Origin: CAWAVN01 sp963844315
GTDB lineage: Bacteria; Planctomycetota; Planctomycetia; Planctomycetales; Planctomycetaceae
Length of the DNA: 64,000 nt
Assembly (NCBI GenBank): GCA_963844315.1
Contig: CAWJOC010000021.1
Coordinates: 1-64,000, forward strand
Reading direction: 5' to 3'
Positions 8,366-18,568 of the stretch are shown here, piece after piece. Below the pieces are notes generated by a model, which had not been told where the DNA came from, ran no database searches, and saw nothing but the letters and a program-made list of their open reading frames with translations. Position numbers and translations under genes: made by a program. Position 1 is the first letter of the stretch, and each line of letters opens with the position of its first letter.

Positions 8366-9910
8366 ATGGACTACTTGTTGATCGGGGCCATGATCGGTCT
8401 GGCGCTCGGCGGAGCGGGCGGCTTTTTCTTCGACCGCGTGAAGCGCGGCGAAACCTATCAATCCCGCGACCGCATTCTCGAAGACGCCAAAAAAGACGCT
8501 GAGAACATCCGAGCCAGCCAGGAACTGGCCGCCGAAAAGGAAATGCTCGAACGCCGCAAAGAGGTCGAAAAGGAATTCCAGGCGACAAGGGATGAACTGC
8601 GAAAGCAGGAAAGCCGCCTCGACAAGCGGGAATCCCTGTTGGATGAGCAGCACCAAGAGTATCTCAAGCGGGAACGCCTCCTGGAGCAGCGGCAAACCCA
8701 AATCACCGAACGCGCCAAAGCCATGGAAGCCCGCGAAAAGGAATTGGAGCGACTGCTCAAGGAAGAGCAAGAGCAACTCTACAAGATCACCGGATTGGAC
8801 AAGACCGCCGCGACAAACCTGCTCTTGGAACGGCTCGACCGGGAACTCAAAAACGAAACCGGGGCGCTGATACTCGAGCATCAAAACCGCATCAAGGAAG
8901 ATTGCGACCGGCAGGCCCGCGAAGCCATCGGCATGGCCGTGCAGCGTTACGCCGCCGCCCACACCTCGGAAACCACTGTGTCGAGTGTGGACATTCCCAA
9001 CGATGACATGAAGGGCCGGATCATCGGCAGAGAAGGCCGAAACATCCGGGCCTTCGAAAAAGCAACCGGCGTGGATGTGATCGTGGATGATACGCCCGGC
9101 GTGGTCATTGTCTCGGCCTTCGATACCGTCCGAAGGGAAGTCGCGAAGCTGGCGCTACGGGCCTTGATCCAGGATGGCCGGATTCATCCCACCCGGATTG
9201 ATGAAATCGTCGCGGAAACCCAAAAGGAGATGGAAATCCACATCCGGCAGTTGGGCCAGGAAGCCTGCCAGGAAGCCGGGGTCTTGGGCCTGCACGAAAA
9301 GCTCGTCGATCTAATGGGCCGATTGAACTTCCGCGTGAGCTACAGCCAAAACGTCCGCAGGCATTCCATCGAAGTCGCCCACCTGACCGGCATGCTGGCC
9401 CAGCAATTGGGACTTGATGAAACTTTGGGCCGGCGCTGCGGATTCCTCCATGACATCGGCAAAGCCGCCGACCACGAAATGGAAGGCGGCCACCCCGCCG
9501 TCGGCGCGGAACTCCTCAAACGCTACGGCGAAGGCCCGGAAGTGGTGCATGCCGCCTTGGGCCATCACGATGACATCCGCGTGGATTTTATCTATACCGT
9601 CTTAGTCGCGGCGGCGGATGCGATCTCGGCGGCTCGTCCGGGCGCTCGCAGGGAAACCTTGGAGAAGTACATCAAACGCCTCGAAGAACTCGAAGCCTTG
9701 GCCAATGGTTTTCCGGGCGTGGAGCAATCCTTCGCGGTGCAAGCCGGGAGGGAAATCCGCGTGGTCGCCGATGCCAAGCAAGTCAACGACCGCGAAGCTG
9801 CCAAGATGTGCCGGGACATCGCCAAGGCGATTGAAGAATCGCTGACCTATCCGGGCGAAATCAAAGTCACCGTGCTGAGAGAAACCCGCACGATCAAATA
9901 CGCGAAATAG
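8366..9910 (+). CDS. rny: ribonuclease Y
   Basis: RNase Y is a membrane-bound endoribonuclease that starts mRNA decay. The protein shows the full domain order: an N-terminal membrane segment (residues 4-24, LLIGAMIGLALGGAGGFFF), a long charged coiled coil (about 30-150), a KH domain with GRIIGREGRNIRAFE (about 210-230), and an HD domain with the metal-binding HDIGKAADHE (about 370) and the later HHDD. The length of 514 residues is standard. The start ATG is preceded by AAGGAAG. A long hairpin followed by TTTT just after the stop may end transcription. Confidence 0.96.
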   Translation: MDYLLIGAMIGLALGGAGGFFFDRVKRGETYQSRDRILEDAKKDAENIRASQELAAEKEMLERRKEVEKEFQATRDELRKQESRLDKRESLLDEQHQEYLKRERLLEQRQTQITERAKAMEAREKELERLLKEEQEQLYKITGLDKTAATNLLLERLDRELKNETGALILEHQNRIKEDCDRQAREAIGMAVQRYAAAHTSETTVSSVDIPNDDMKGRIIGREGRNIRAFEKATGVDVIVDDTPGVVIVSAFDTVRREVAKLALRALIQDGRIHPTRIDEIVAETQKEMEIHIRQLGQEACQEAGVLGLHEKLVDLMGRLNFRVSYSQNVRRHSIEVAHLTGMLAQQLGLDETLGRRCGFLHDIGKAADHEMEGGHPAVGAELLKRYGEGPEVVHAALGHHDDIRVDFIYTVLVAAADAISAARPGARRETLEKYIKRLEELEALANGFPGVEQSFAVQAGREIRVVADAKQVNDREAAKMCRDIAKAIEESLTYPGEIKVTVLRETRTIKYAK

Positions 9911-9919
9911 CCTTCTTAC

Positions 9920-9974
9920 CCCAAGCCGACGACTTGTCGTCGGTTCGATTCCGACAACAAGTTGTCGGCTTGGG
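9920..9974. repeat. Inverted repeat after rny, possible terminator
   Basis: CCCAAGCCGACGAC pairs with GTTGTCGGCTTGGG around a short loop, and TTTT follows on the forward strand. The location between convergent genes fits a bidirectional terminator. The inner GTCGG-TTCGATT-CCGAC looks like a tRNA T-arm, but no tRNA body is present. Confidence 0.7.
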
Positions 9975-9982
9975 TTTTAGTC

Positions 9983-11468
9983 TCAATCGCGCAGAACTTT
10001 CCGCAGCGCCGCCTTTGCCGCGTGGTAGCCGCACATGCCGTGGACGCCTCCGCCGGGCGGTGTGGAGGAGGAACAAATGAAAAGCCTCTCGTTCGGCGTG
10101 GCGTAAGGGTTCCAGAACGAAACCGGCCTTGTGAACAGTTGGCGGAGATCCATCACGCCGCCGGTGATGTCCCCACCGACGTAGTTGGCGTTGTAAGCGT
10201 GGTAATCCGTGGGGGTCATGACTTTCTTGGCGAGGATGCGGTCGCGAAAGCCCGGCGCGAAGCGTTCGACCTGACGTTCGATGCGGTCGGTCATATCCAC
10301 CGTGGACCCGTTGGGAACATGGCAATAACCCCACACCGCATGCTTGCCTTCCGGGCGCGCGCGTTTCATCAAAGAGCGACTGTTGAGCGATTAACAGAAA
10401 CGGACGCTCAGCAATTCGGTTCTCCCACGCCGCCCGTTCCGCATCCGCGACTTCTTCAAGCGTGCCGCCGACGTGGACCGTAGACGCCAATAGACATTCC
10501 TCGGCCTTCCAGGGAATCGGCCCATCGAGCGCCCAATCCACTTTGAACACGCCGGGACCATAGCGATATTTCTTGAGCTTTCGGACGTATTTTTCCGGCA
10601 AGTCCTGCCGGGCGATTTCTACGATCTGCCGGGGCGTCACATCGAACAGCACTGCTTTGGCCTTTGGCACATCGCTCAAATGAGCCACGGGAGAATTGAC
10701 AACCATCTCGCCGCCGAAACTCAGGAGAGACTTCGCCATCGCATTCGTGATTTCGCGTGACCCGCCCTTGGCCACCGGCCAGCCCACGGCATGTGCGGTG
10801 AGGCCCAGCATCAATCCCACGGCGGAAGTCAAAGGCTTTTCCAATGGCAACACCGAATGCGCCGCCATGCCCGCGAACAAACCCTTGGCCTTTTTCCCTC
10901 GGAACCAACGGTTCGCCAACGTTGTCGCCGAGTAAACCGCCCGGAGGCCGAATCGCGTCATCACTATCGGATGCCGGGGCATACGAATGGGTCCCAAAGT
11001 CTCCGCAAGAATCGCGTCGGCGTTTTTGACCAAAGGTTCAAACAGCTTTTGGTAGCGCGGGCCATCTTCGCCCAAGTGCTTCACGGTTTCGTCCAAGGAC
11101 CGATAAGCCACCGCTGCCGTGCCGTCTTCGAAAGGTTGGGCCAATGATGCGGGCGGATAACACCACTTGAGGCCCCACTGCTCCAAATCCAGTGCACGAA
11201 AAAACGGCGATGCCACCGCCATCGGATGCACCGCCGAGCAGACATCGTGGAGATAGCCCGGCAGCGTGAGTTCCTCGGTGCGGGTTCCGCCGCCGATGGT
11301 CGCTTTGGCTTCCATGACGAGCACCGACCGGCCCGCTTTCGCCAGTTCAATCGCCGCCGCCAAGCCATTCGGTCCCGACCCAATCACGACGGCATCGTAT
11401 TCGCCCCGGCGTGGCGTCGAAGCAAACTCCAAGGCGGAACGGTTTGGAACAATCTCGTTTTGATCCAT
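9983..11468 (-). CDS. phytoene desaturase-like FAD oxidoreductase (frame change near 10372)
   Basis: The N-terminus has a Rossmann dinucleotide-binding motif (DAVVIGSGPNGLAAAIELAKAG) and the family continuation GGGTRTEELTLPGYLHDVCSAVHP seen in the CrtI/PYROXD2-like branch of flavoprotein oxidoreductases. The C-terminal FAD-contact region is recovered after a shift near 10372, where one surplus C in GCGCCC breaks the frame: LFDETRAP continues as EGKHAVWGYCHVPNGS and ends GGVHGMCGYHAAKAALRKVL. The total is about 495 residues, normal for the family. The start ATG at 11468 is chosen because upstream sequence is repeat DNA. The substrate is unknown; carotenoid-type desaturation is one option, but no other carotenoid gene is nearby. 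Confidence 0.85.
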
Positions 11469-11486
11469 CAGTAATTTTCTCCATTC

Positions 11487-11712
11487 AAGAGCCGCGCACG
11501 AAGTCAGCGGCCAATCTGTACTTAGAACTCCAAACAAAACCCAGTTATGAATTGGAAGGTGGCACAGACATTCCTGTCTGTGCGGATCAACTGCACAGAC
11601 AGGAATGTCTGTGTCACCTTTTGTTAGGCGTCCTTATATGGAATCGCTCTCCCGCTGACTTCGTGCGCGGCTCTTTTTAATGTCTCCCGCTTACTTCGTG
11701 CGCGGCTCTTTT
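11487..11712. repeat. Nested inverted repeats: family A inside family B
   Basis: Family B arms at 11487-11510 (GAGCCGCGCACGAAGTCAGC) and 11652-11675 (its complement) flank a complete family A hairpin at 11556-11620 (GGTGGCACAGACATTCCTG ... complement). A third B arm follows at 11687-11712, with the usual TAAG rather than TCAG variant. Left and right outer arms share the TCAG/CTGA variant. Confidence 0.85.
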
Positions 11713-11732
11713 TCTCGTTTCTTGGGTTGAAG

Positions 11733-13573
11733 CTAAATGATTCCATGCAGTGGTCCCCCTGGAGCGGCGAGTTGGTCCACGCGCTTTGACACTTTCGCAT
11801 CCTCCACCAAGGGGGCGGCGTGGTGGGGTTTGATGCGGGCATCAATGATGAGCGAACCCCGGCAGCCCCAGTGCTTTTGATGCGTGAACTCGCCGATGCC
11901 ATGGAGGTCCGCCGCCGGGTTCGACCGTGTGAACGTGACCCACAAAAAGTTGTTCAGCGTTTTGGCGGTGAACTCGGCATCATCCGCCAGGACCCACAAG
12001 GGAAACGCATTCAATGGATGATCCATCGTGATGCGATTAAATAACGCTTGGACGTGTTGCTCTCTTTCATTCCCTGAAGCGGCGAACGGTGGAACTTCTA
12101 ACACCAACACACCGGGAAGGGCGATTTGCAGGTTCCGAAAGCCTTCCGGCAAATCGGGACCGCTGGGAATCGCCGTCGGCAGTTCGCGGCGTTTTTTTCC
12201 TAAGGCGGCGATGACGACTTTCGATCCCGCGTTCAATCCGCTGCCGGAATAGTCCAAGGTGTCCATCGTGGTCCGCGTCTGGAAGTGCAAGTCCCGTTCC
12301 CAATCCACCCGCGCGAGCAGATGCCGAAAGAACGCGGGAATGTCCTCGATATGCAGTTTGGGGTTGTCTTCCTCGGCGACGATCAGCAAATACTTGGCCA
12401 AGGACAATTGTCCTTGACCTAAGATCGCGTTGGCTTGGGTGAGGAGTTCCTGCGGTTGCCTGTCTTCCGCATAAGGCACGTAGCGTTCGCTGCCGATGGC
12501 AAGCAGCAAGGGATGCACGCCCGCCGCATCGACCGCATGCACGGCTTTGACGCCGGGGATGACCGTGGGAATCACAGGGCCAGTGAGTTCGTGAATGATC
12601 TCGCCGAAGGAGGTATCTTCCTGCGGCGGACGGCCCACAACCGTGAACGGCCAAATGGCATCTTTTCGGTGATAGACTTTTTCGACCTCCATCACCGGGA
12701 ACTCATGCGCGTTGCTGTAATAGCCCAAGTGATCGCCGAACGGCCCTTCGGGAAGCGTTTTGTGAGGATCAATCCAACCCGTGATGCAAAAATCCGCCTC
12801 GGCATACATCGGCAGTTCGCTTCGGCCTTTAACCATGCGAATGGCCCTTCGCGCAGCGCCCCGGCGAAGGTGAGTTCCGAAAGTCCTTCAGGCAGCGGCA
12901 TCACGGCGGACAGGATCATCGCGGGCGTGCCGCCGAGGAAGACATTCACCGGCAAGCGTTCGCCCCGCTTGATCGCCTCCGCATGGTGCACGCCGATGCT
13001 GCGGTGGATTTGATAGTGCAATCCGATTTGACGATTGCATTCGTACTTCCCGCCCGAAAGCTGCACGCGGTACATGCCCAAATTGGAATTGAGCAGCCCG
13101 CGTTTCGCCGGGTGCTCGGTATAAACCTCCGGCAGAGTGACAAACGCCCCGCCATCGCCGGGCCAACTGACGATTTGCGGGAGTTGGTCAATGGTCGTTT
13201 CACATTCCATCACCTTTCCGCGCCGGCATTTTCGCGGCAGCATGTGGAGCAGGGTAAAGGGCACATCCCGGTAACGCCAGGGGGTTTTCCAAAACGCGGC
13301 CGGGTCGATCTTGAGTTCGATCAGATGCCGCACCGCGTCCAGCGCATCGCGAAACAAAAACCGCGTGCGTTCCTTCGTCCCGAACAAATTGCTGACAATC
13401 GGAAACCGGCAGCCTTTCACCCGCTCAAACAAAACCGCCGGTCCCTGGGCCTGGTAAACCCTTCGCTGAATCTCCGCCGCTTCCAGATACGGATCAACTT
13501 CGTGATTGACCCGCGCTAAATGCCCGTGCCGTTCCAAGTCCTCCACGCCTTGTCTGAGGGTTCTATAACCCAT
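11733..13573 (-). CDS. UbiD family decarboxylase (frame change near 12838)
   Basis: UbiD enzymes use prenylated FMN to add or remove carboxyl groups on aromatic or unsaturated acids. The N-terminal part MGYRTLRQGVEDLERHGHLARV and the block NSNLGMYRVQLSGGKY ... HHAEAIKRGERLPVNVFLGG, then the hallmark EGPFGDHLGYY, are clear. The gene is split near 12838: GPFA must continue as MVKGRSELPMYAEADFCI, which needs one extra base, such as GCC for GC. The joined protein is about 613 residues, longer than classic UbiD but usual for this subfamily. No ubiX is in the window. The substrate cannot be inferred from the neighbours. Confidence 0.9.
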
Positions 13574-13667
13574 CGAATGTCCTTAGATGTTTGTCGTCTG
13601 TTTTGTGAAGCGTCGAGAGATTATATCCACTTACTTCCTGCGCGACCCCATTGCCAGTTGGAGTGTC

Positions 13668-13728
13668 AAAGAGCCGCGCACGAAGTAAGCGGAAGTTTTT
13701 TCTCCCGCTTACTTCGTGCGCGGCTCTT
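13668..13728. repeat. Intergenic inverted repeat, family B copy 2
   Basis: AAGAGCCGCGCACGAAGTAA pairs with TTACTTCGTGCGCGGCTCTT around a short T-rich loop. A degenerate half-copy (CACTTACTTCCTGCGCG) lies about 40 bases upstream. Confidence 0.85.
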
Positions 13729-13878
13729 ATTCCACGTTGTGCGGCCTTTCATGATCGTCTGAACCCTCTGGGTGTGAAATCCGGCTGGACGGATGCTGAG
13801 GATTTCACTATCGTCCGCCCATTTTGCCAAAAGACCCTATCGCGGCAGAAGCCGTGAGGATACGCAAGGAGGCGTCTC

Positions 13879-14856
13879 ATGCAAGGCAGGCGGCTGTTCG
13901 GGATTGGACTTTGTCTTGGCGTTCTCGTCCTTTCGGGATGCGATTTTCAAAAGCTCGTCGAAGACATCGCCAAGGGCACGAAGAAAGGCTCCTCGCCCAC
14001 GGCGTCCATTCCTGCGGGCGGCTGGACGGACCTCGGCAAAAACGATGGCACCATCGCCTTGGGTTCCTTTAACATCCAAGTCTTAGGCCAATCGAAACTC
14101 GAAAAACCCAAGGTGATGCAGGTCTTGGCGCAGGTGGTCCGGCGATTTGACGTGATCGCGATTCAGGAACTCCGGTCGAAGGAGCAGGACATCATTCCCC
14201 GGTTTTTGGAACTCATCAACGCCGATGGCAGCCGGTTCGATTACATCATTGGGCCAAGGCTGGGCCGCACCGCGAGCAAGGAGCAATACGTTTATCTCTA
14301 TGATGCGAACCGGATCGAAGTGCTGCCCGGTTCGGTGTACAGCGCAGAGGACCCGGAAGATCATTTGCACAGAGAACCATTGGTGGCGACATTCCGCGTG
14401 GTAAGCCCGCACACCGTGAAGCCGTTCACGTTCACGCTAATCAACGTCCACACCGACCCCGATGAAGTCGAGTGGGAGCTGAATGCCTTGGACGATGTCT
14501 TCGTCCGCGTGCAACAGGACCACATCCGCGAGGATGATGTCATCATGCTGGGCGACTTTAACGCGGATGAATACCACCTGGGGCAACTCGGAACGCTTCC
14601 GGGCATCGGCTCGGCCATCGCGGGACAGACCACCAACACCAAAGGCACCGAAAGCTACGACAACATCGTCTTTGATCGACGACAGACGGTGGAATTCACC
14701 GGGCGGGCGGGTGTCATCAACCTGCGGGAAGAATACGGCCTCTCGATGGAAGACGCTATGGATGTTTCCGACCATTTGCCGGTGTGGGCGACGTTCAACG
14801 CCACCGAAAACGCCCAAAGCGGAACAATCGCCTCGCGCCCGGTAGAGAGGCAATAA
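13879..14856 (+). CDS. endonuclease/exonuclease/phosphatase family lipoprotein
   Basis: The start has a strong site (AAGGAGG) and a lipoprotein signal ending in the lipobox VLSGC at about residue 21, so the protein is exported and lipid-anchored. The mature part is a DNase I-like metal-dependent hydrolase: the segments GSFNIQVLG, DVIAIQELR (catalytic Glu), LINVHTDPD, MLGDFNAD (Asp/Asn) and DVSDHLPVWATF (Asp-His) appear in the standard order. The length of 325 residues fits the superfamily. Substrates in this family include nucleic acids, phosphoesters and lipids, and nothing here decides between them. It is monocistronic, followed by a perfect inverted repeat. Confidence 0.88.
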   Translation: MQGRRLFGIGLCLGVLVLSGCDFQKLVEDIAKGTKKGSSPTASIPAGGWTDLGKNDGTIALGSFNIQVLGQSKLEKPKVMQVLAQVVRRFDVIAIQELRSKEQDIIPRFLELINADGSRFDYIIGPRLGRTASKEQYVYLYDANRIEVLPGSVYSAEDPEDHLHREPLVATFRVVSPHTVKPFTFTLINVHTDPDEVEWELNALDDVFVRVQQDHIREDDVIMLGDFNADEYHLGQLGTLPGIGSAIAGQTTNTKGTESYDNIVFDRRQTVEFTGRAGVINLREEYGLSMEDAMDVSDHLPVWATFNATENAQSGTIASRPVERQ

Positions 14857-14892
14857 AATTATCTGCAATCGTCGCATCAAACTTGGGTTGGG

Positions 14893-14966
14893 GTGTGCCA
14901 CTGGCTCTGCCAGTGCAAAAGCCTGCCGTATAGACAAATCAAGCACTGGCAGAGCCAGTGGCACAC
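14893..14966. repeat. Perfect 24-bp inverted repeat between convergent genes
   Basis: The arms GTGTGCCACTGGCTCTGCCA (14893 on) and its complement ending at 14966 match exactly over 24 bases around a 26-base loop. It lies between genes that converge and resembles the other intergenic hairpins, with different arms. It may be a bidirectional terminator, though no T-run is present. Confidence 0.75.
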
Positions 14967-14994
14967 AAATCTGTCAATCATAGATTGACCGATT

Positions 14995-16630
14995 CTAATT
15001 CCCAAACACCAGTGAGGAGGCGGCTCCGACAACGGCTCCTTCGAGGATGTGCCGCTCGAAGAACGCGGCGACGGCTTCCATGCGGGTGTATTGCAGCAGG
15101 ACGTAATCGCCCGGCTGGATCAGGATGCGTTCCCTGGGATCGCGGATGGCATCGTACAGATCCACTTCGATCTTGATTTCGCAGCCATTTGGGGCTTTTC
15201 GGAGCACGATGACTTTGCTCGCGCCCACGGTCACGTCATGATTGAGCGCCGAGACGCCGCCGATGGCCCTGGTGTTGCTGTTGAAGCTGGTGTTGACCTG
15301 CGATTGCACGATGGAAAGCGCGCCCAACAGATCCAGGTCGTAATTCTGCGGGAGCACGTATTGCCCGCCGCCCAAAAGGCCGCCGGTGAAAAAGAATTCG
15401 GTCTCTCTGGACTCGACGAACACAATGTCGCCCTGTTCGAGGATGATGTCCGCTTCCGTGAATGACAGATGCTCGCCCGGATCAACTCGGAGCGGAATGC
15501 GGAGGATTTCGGGAGATCCCAAAGCGGATTCATCCCAGAACATTTCGTCGGGCAGCATTGAAGTCGCCCTGGGCGGATGGGCTAATGTGGTCCGGCGATT
15601 GCCCGCGAACCGCATAACCCGGCGTGGGTTGGCTGCTGGATGGGGCAGCCCCTCGATAAGAGCCATAAGGATTGCCAGTTTCAGGCAAGTGGAAATTCGT
15701 AGGAGCCGGTTTAGGGAAACTCATTGCGGGCTGGCTGCGGCCGCTTTTTCCAGTGGAATGCCCGGCTTGCGAAATGGGAAGGGCGGGCGGATTCCATCGC
15801 GACAAACTCGGCGGAGGGTATGGGACAAAGGAATTGCCTTGGGGAATGGCCGCGGGCATTGGGGCTTCCACGGGAGCCGATGGGACGAGATGCGGACGCC
15901 TGCGGAGAATGTAGACCGCATTCTCCGCCTGGGACGAAGGCAGCCCGCCGGTTTGCGTCAGGGCGTGCAGCACATCGTTTTCATAAGCGGGCAGTTCGAC
16001 GACTTGCCCCATGCCCCGGCGGACGACGGACAGATCAATCTGGCTCGGTGCGCCGCTGCCGGTGTTAGTATCGTCGGCTTCCTGGCGGATGACCATCACG
16101 CGGTAGGTCCGCTTGCGCTGCAGGTCCACGATGATCAGGGCTTCTTGCCCCGCTTCGACGTCTTTCCTCATCAACGGATTTTCCACGGTATAAGCATGTC
16201 TTAACCGCTCGCGGATCTCACGCAGCGTCATGCCCCGCACCGAGAGATCGGGAAGGCCCGGCAATGAAATCGTGCCGTCACCCTGGACGAGAATCGGATA
16301 CCCCAAGGCCGGTCGGGATTCGGCGTGGTTGGAAATCATCACTGGGGGAAGATCATCCGGCTTGCCCAAAACGCCTTCCACGAAGATGCCCAATAAATCC
16401 CCCGCGTCAACGCGATATTCGGGCGGCGGCGTCTGGCGAAGGCGGGAGAGGTCGAGCGGAATCTTGTCCGAACGCGGCTCGGCCCGGTATTCCAGCGGAA
16501 CCCCTTGGACGGGAATGCCATCAATCGGATGAAACGCGGCGCAGCCGCTGAAGAGCACAGCGCTCAGGGCACTCATCAAAAGCCAAGCGCCAAGCGCCAG
16601 GGAGTGAGTCCGTGCGGAGTGCTGGTTCAT
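14995..16630 (-). CDS. polysaccharide export (Wza-like) lipoprotein (frame change near 15600)
   Basis: An outer-membrane lipoprotein of the polysaccharide biosynthesis/export family. The ATG at 16630 begins a signal with lipobox LFSGC (about residue 29). The export domain starts at PEYRVDAGDLLGIFVEG and holds VQGDGTISLPGLPDLSVRGMTLREI; SLBB-like folds follow, first around VVELPAYENDVLHALTQTGGLP, then, after a Pro/Ser-rich linker, around RIPLRVDPGEHLSFTEADIILEQGD. The frame changes somewhere in 15540-15660, joining the linker to MLPDEMFWDESALGSPEIL. The joined protein is about 545 residues, long for Wza because of the linker. Capsule synthesis genes are not in the window. Confidence 0.85.
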
Positions 16631-16894
16631 GTGGATTCCGGGCCGATGATAATACATTCTTCCCCGAAGCCTTGCCGCCGAGGCTTCGCCCCCCAAGAGA
16701 AATGGCCCTTGGATTATGAGGCCGACGGCACAAACGACGTAATCCGCCCGATGAAAATGATCGGACATATCCGCAGTATCGGCAAATCCCCCCGCTCCCA
16801 ATGAAACTTGAGCGGAACTTCGGAGATTTCGTTAAACTGAACCTTGTTTGACACTTAACCAATTGGAGATCTCCATCTTTTGAAGAGGAATCTT

Positions 16895-18472
16895 GTGAGC
16901 CGAAAACGCCATTTCGCCATGTCATTGGTCTTCGCCCTTATTGCCTCCTCCGCCTTCGCTATGGACCGCTCGCCGAACGTGGTGTTTTTTCTGGTGGACG
17001 ATTTGGGTTGGCGAGATGGGACGTGTTTCGGCAGCGGGTTTTATGAGACGCCCCACATCGACCGGCTGGCCAAAGAGGGCGTAAGGTTTACCCAGGCTTA
17101 CGCCGCCTGCCACGTTTGCTCGCCCACCAGGGCCAGCATCATGACCGGCAAGTCTCCCGCTCGATTAGGGCTGACGGACTGGCTGCCCGGACGCAAGGAT
17201 TTTCCGTTTCAGAAACTCAAAAATGTCGTCACCCGCCCGCATCTGCCTTTGGAAGAAACCACCCTGGCGGAAGCCTTCAAAGAGCATGGCTACGCCACCG
17301 GCCATTTCGGGAAATGGCATCTGGGCGAGGATCCTTTCGGCCCCTTGCAGCAAGGGTTTGATGTGCAGGTTCCCCGCTGGAACAAAGGCTGGCCCAATGC
17401 CGGTTATCAGGCCCCATTCCAATTGGAAGGGCTTGAGGATGCCCCCGGCGAATACCTCACCGACCGCCTGACCGATGAAGCGCTCAAGTTTATCGAAGCC
17501 CACCGCGAGCAGCCGTTTTTTCTGTACCTTTCGCATTTCGCCGTGCACGACCCGATCCAAGGCCCTTTGGATCTGGTGAAGAAATATGAAGAGAAATTGA
17601 ACCGGGGACCCATTCCCGATGACAATCCCTACTTGCTGGAAAGCAATCCCGACGCGAATCCTGCCTTGTCCCGGTCGGCGTTAAACAAACTGCTGGGCGA
17701 AGAGGCTTATCGCAGCTTTAAGCTTTTGCCAAACCAAACCGTCAAGATCAAGCAGCACCAGGACAATCCCCGGTTCGCGGCGATGGTCGAGAGCATGGAC
17801 CACAGCTTGGGTCGGGTTTTGGACACGCTGGAAACGTTGGGCTTGGAAGAAAACACCATCGTGATTTTCTTTTCCGACAACGGCGGGATGTCGGCGGCGA
17901 ATTTCGGCAAGCCCGACCGCGTGATTTCCCCCGCTCAATTGAACGCGGCGTATTCGACCTCCAATCTTCCGCTCCGGGGCGGAAAGGGCTGGCTGTATGA
18001 AGGCGGCATCCGCGTGCCTTTGATCGTGAAATGGCCCGGCCAGGGAAAATCAGGAACCGTCTCGGATGTTCCCGTCATCAGCACGGATTTTTATCCCACC
18101 CTTCTGGAGATGGCGGGATTACCCGCCCGCCCCGCGCAACACCCAGACGGCGTGAGTTTCGCGGGACTCTTAAAAGGCGAGAACGCCTTGGAGCGGGAAG
18201 CGATCTATTGGCATTTTCCGCACTACTCGAACCACGGTCTCCAAAGCCCCGGCGGCGCGGTGCGCGCGGGGGATTATAAGCTCCTAGAGTATTTTGAGAA
18301 CGGCACGCTCCAATTATTCAACCTGAAAACCGATCCCGGCGAGCAGCGAGATTTGATCCAGAAGGAACCCGAAACGGCTCAGCGATTAAAACGCCTGTTG
18401 CACGAATGGCGAACAGAAGTTTCCGCGAACATGATGAAGGCCAATCCGAATTATCAGCCCGGTGAGAATTAG
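16895..18472 (+). CDS. type I sulfatase, exported
   Basis: Sulfatases of this class hydrolyse sulfate esters using a cysteine converted to formylglycine. The modification motif CSPTR is present at about residue 75 counted from the GTG at 16895. The metal-site pair is in FLVDDLGW, a conserved Lys/His site in GKWHLG, and the second Asp-Asn pair in FFSDNGGMS. A hydrophobic signal (MSLVFALIASSAFA) sends it across the inner membrane. I choose GTG 16895, which follows AGGA; the ATG at 16919 is an alternative. The length of about 525 residues is normal. Planctomycetes use many of these on sulfated polysaccharides, but the specific substrate is not evident here. Confidence 0.92.
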   Translation: MSRKRHFAMSLVFALIASSAFAMDRSPNVVFFLVDDLGWRDGTCFGSGFYETPHIDRLAKEGVRFTQAYAACHVCSPTRASIMTGKSPARLGLTDWLPGRKDFPFQKLKNVVTRPHLPLEETTLAEAFKEHGYATGHFGKWHLGEDPFGPLQQGFDVQVPRWNKGWPNAGYQAPFQLEGLEDAPGEYLTDRLTDEALKFIEAHREQPFFLYLSHFAVHDPIQGPLDLVKKYEEKLNRGPIPDDNPYLLESNPDANPALSRSALNKLLGEEAYRSFKLLPNQTVKIKQHQDNPRFAAMVESMDHSLGRVLDTLETLGLEENTIVIFFSDNGGMSAANFGKPDRVISPAQLNAAYSTSNLPLRGGKGWLYEGGIRVPLIVKWPGQGKSGTVSDVPVISTDFYPTLLEMAGLPARPAQHPDGVSFAGLLKGENALEREAIYWHFPHYSNHGLQSPGGAVRAGDYKLLEYFENGTLQLFNLKTDPGEQRDLIQKEPETAQRLKRLLHEWRTEVSANMMKANPNYQPGEN

Positions 18473-18498
18473 AACGCCAAATGAGGTTCCCATTATCA

Positions 18499-18563
18499 AA
18501 GGTGGCACAGACATTCCTGTCTGTGCGAATTCACAGCACAGACAGGAATGTCTGTGCCACCTT
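18499..18563. repeat. Intergenic inverted repeat, family A copy 2
   Basis: AAGGTGGCACAGACATTCCT and its complement form a hairpin with arms of about 28 bases and a 9-base loop. It separates convergent genes. Confidence 0.88.
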
Positions 18564-18568
18564 CTGCT

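Noticed and set aside
7907..8962. 351-residue minus-strand frame across the start of rny
   Set aside because: Overlaps the intact coiled-coil and KH coding part of rny and has no conserved features.
9936..9961. T-arm-like GTCGG-TTCGATT-CCGAC suggesting a tRNA
   Set aside because: No acceptor, D or anticodon arms surround it; it is the inner part of a 55-base hairpin.
11487..11712. insertion sequence or CRISPR array
   Set aside because: Repeats are inverted arms with no transposase, no regular spacers and no cas genes nearby.
18499..18563. TGGCACAGACATTCCT in family A resembling a sigma-54 -24/-12 promoter
   Set aside because: The -12 element has TTCC or TTCT in place of the essential TTGC, and copies lie at sites with no gene at the right distance.
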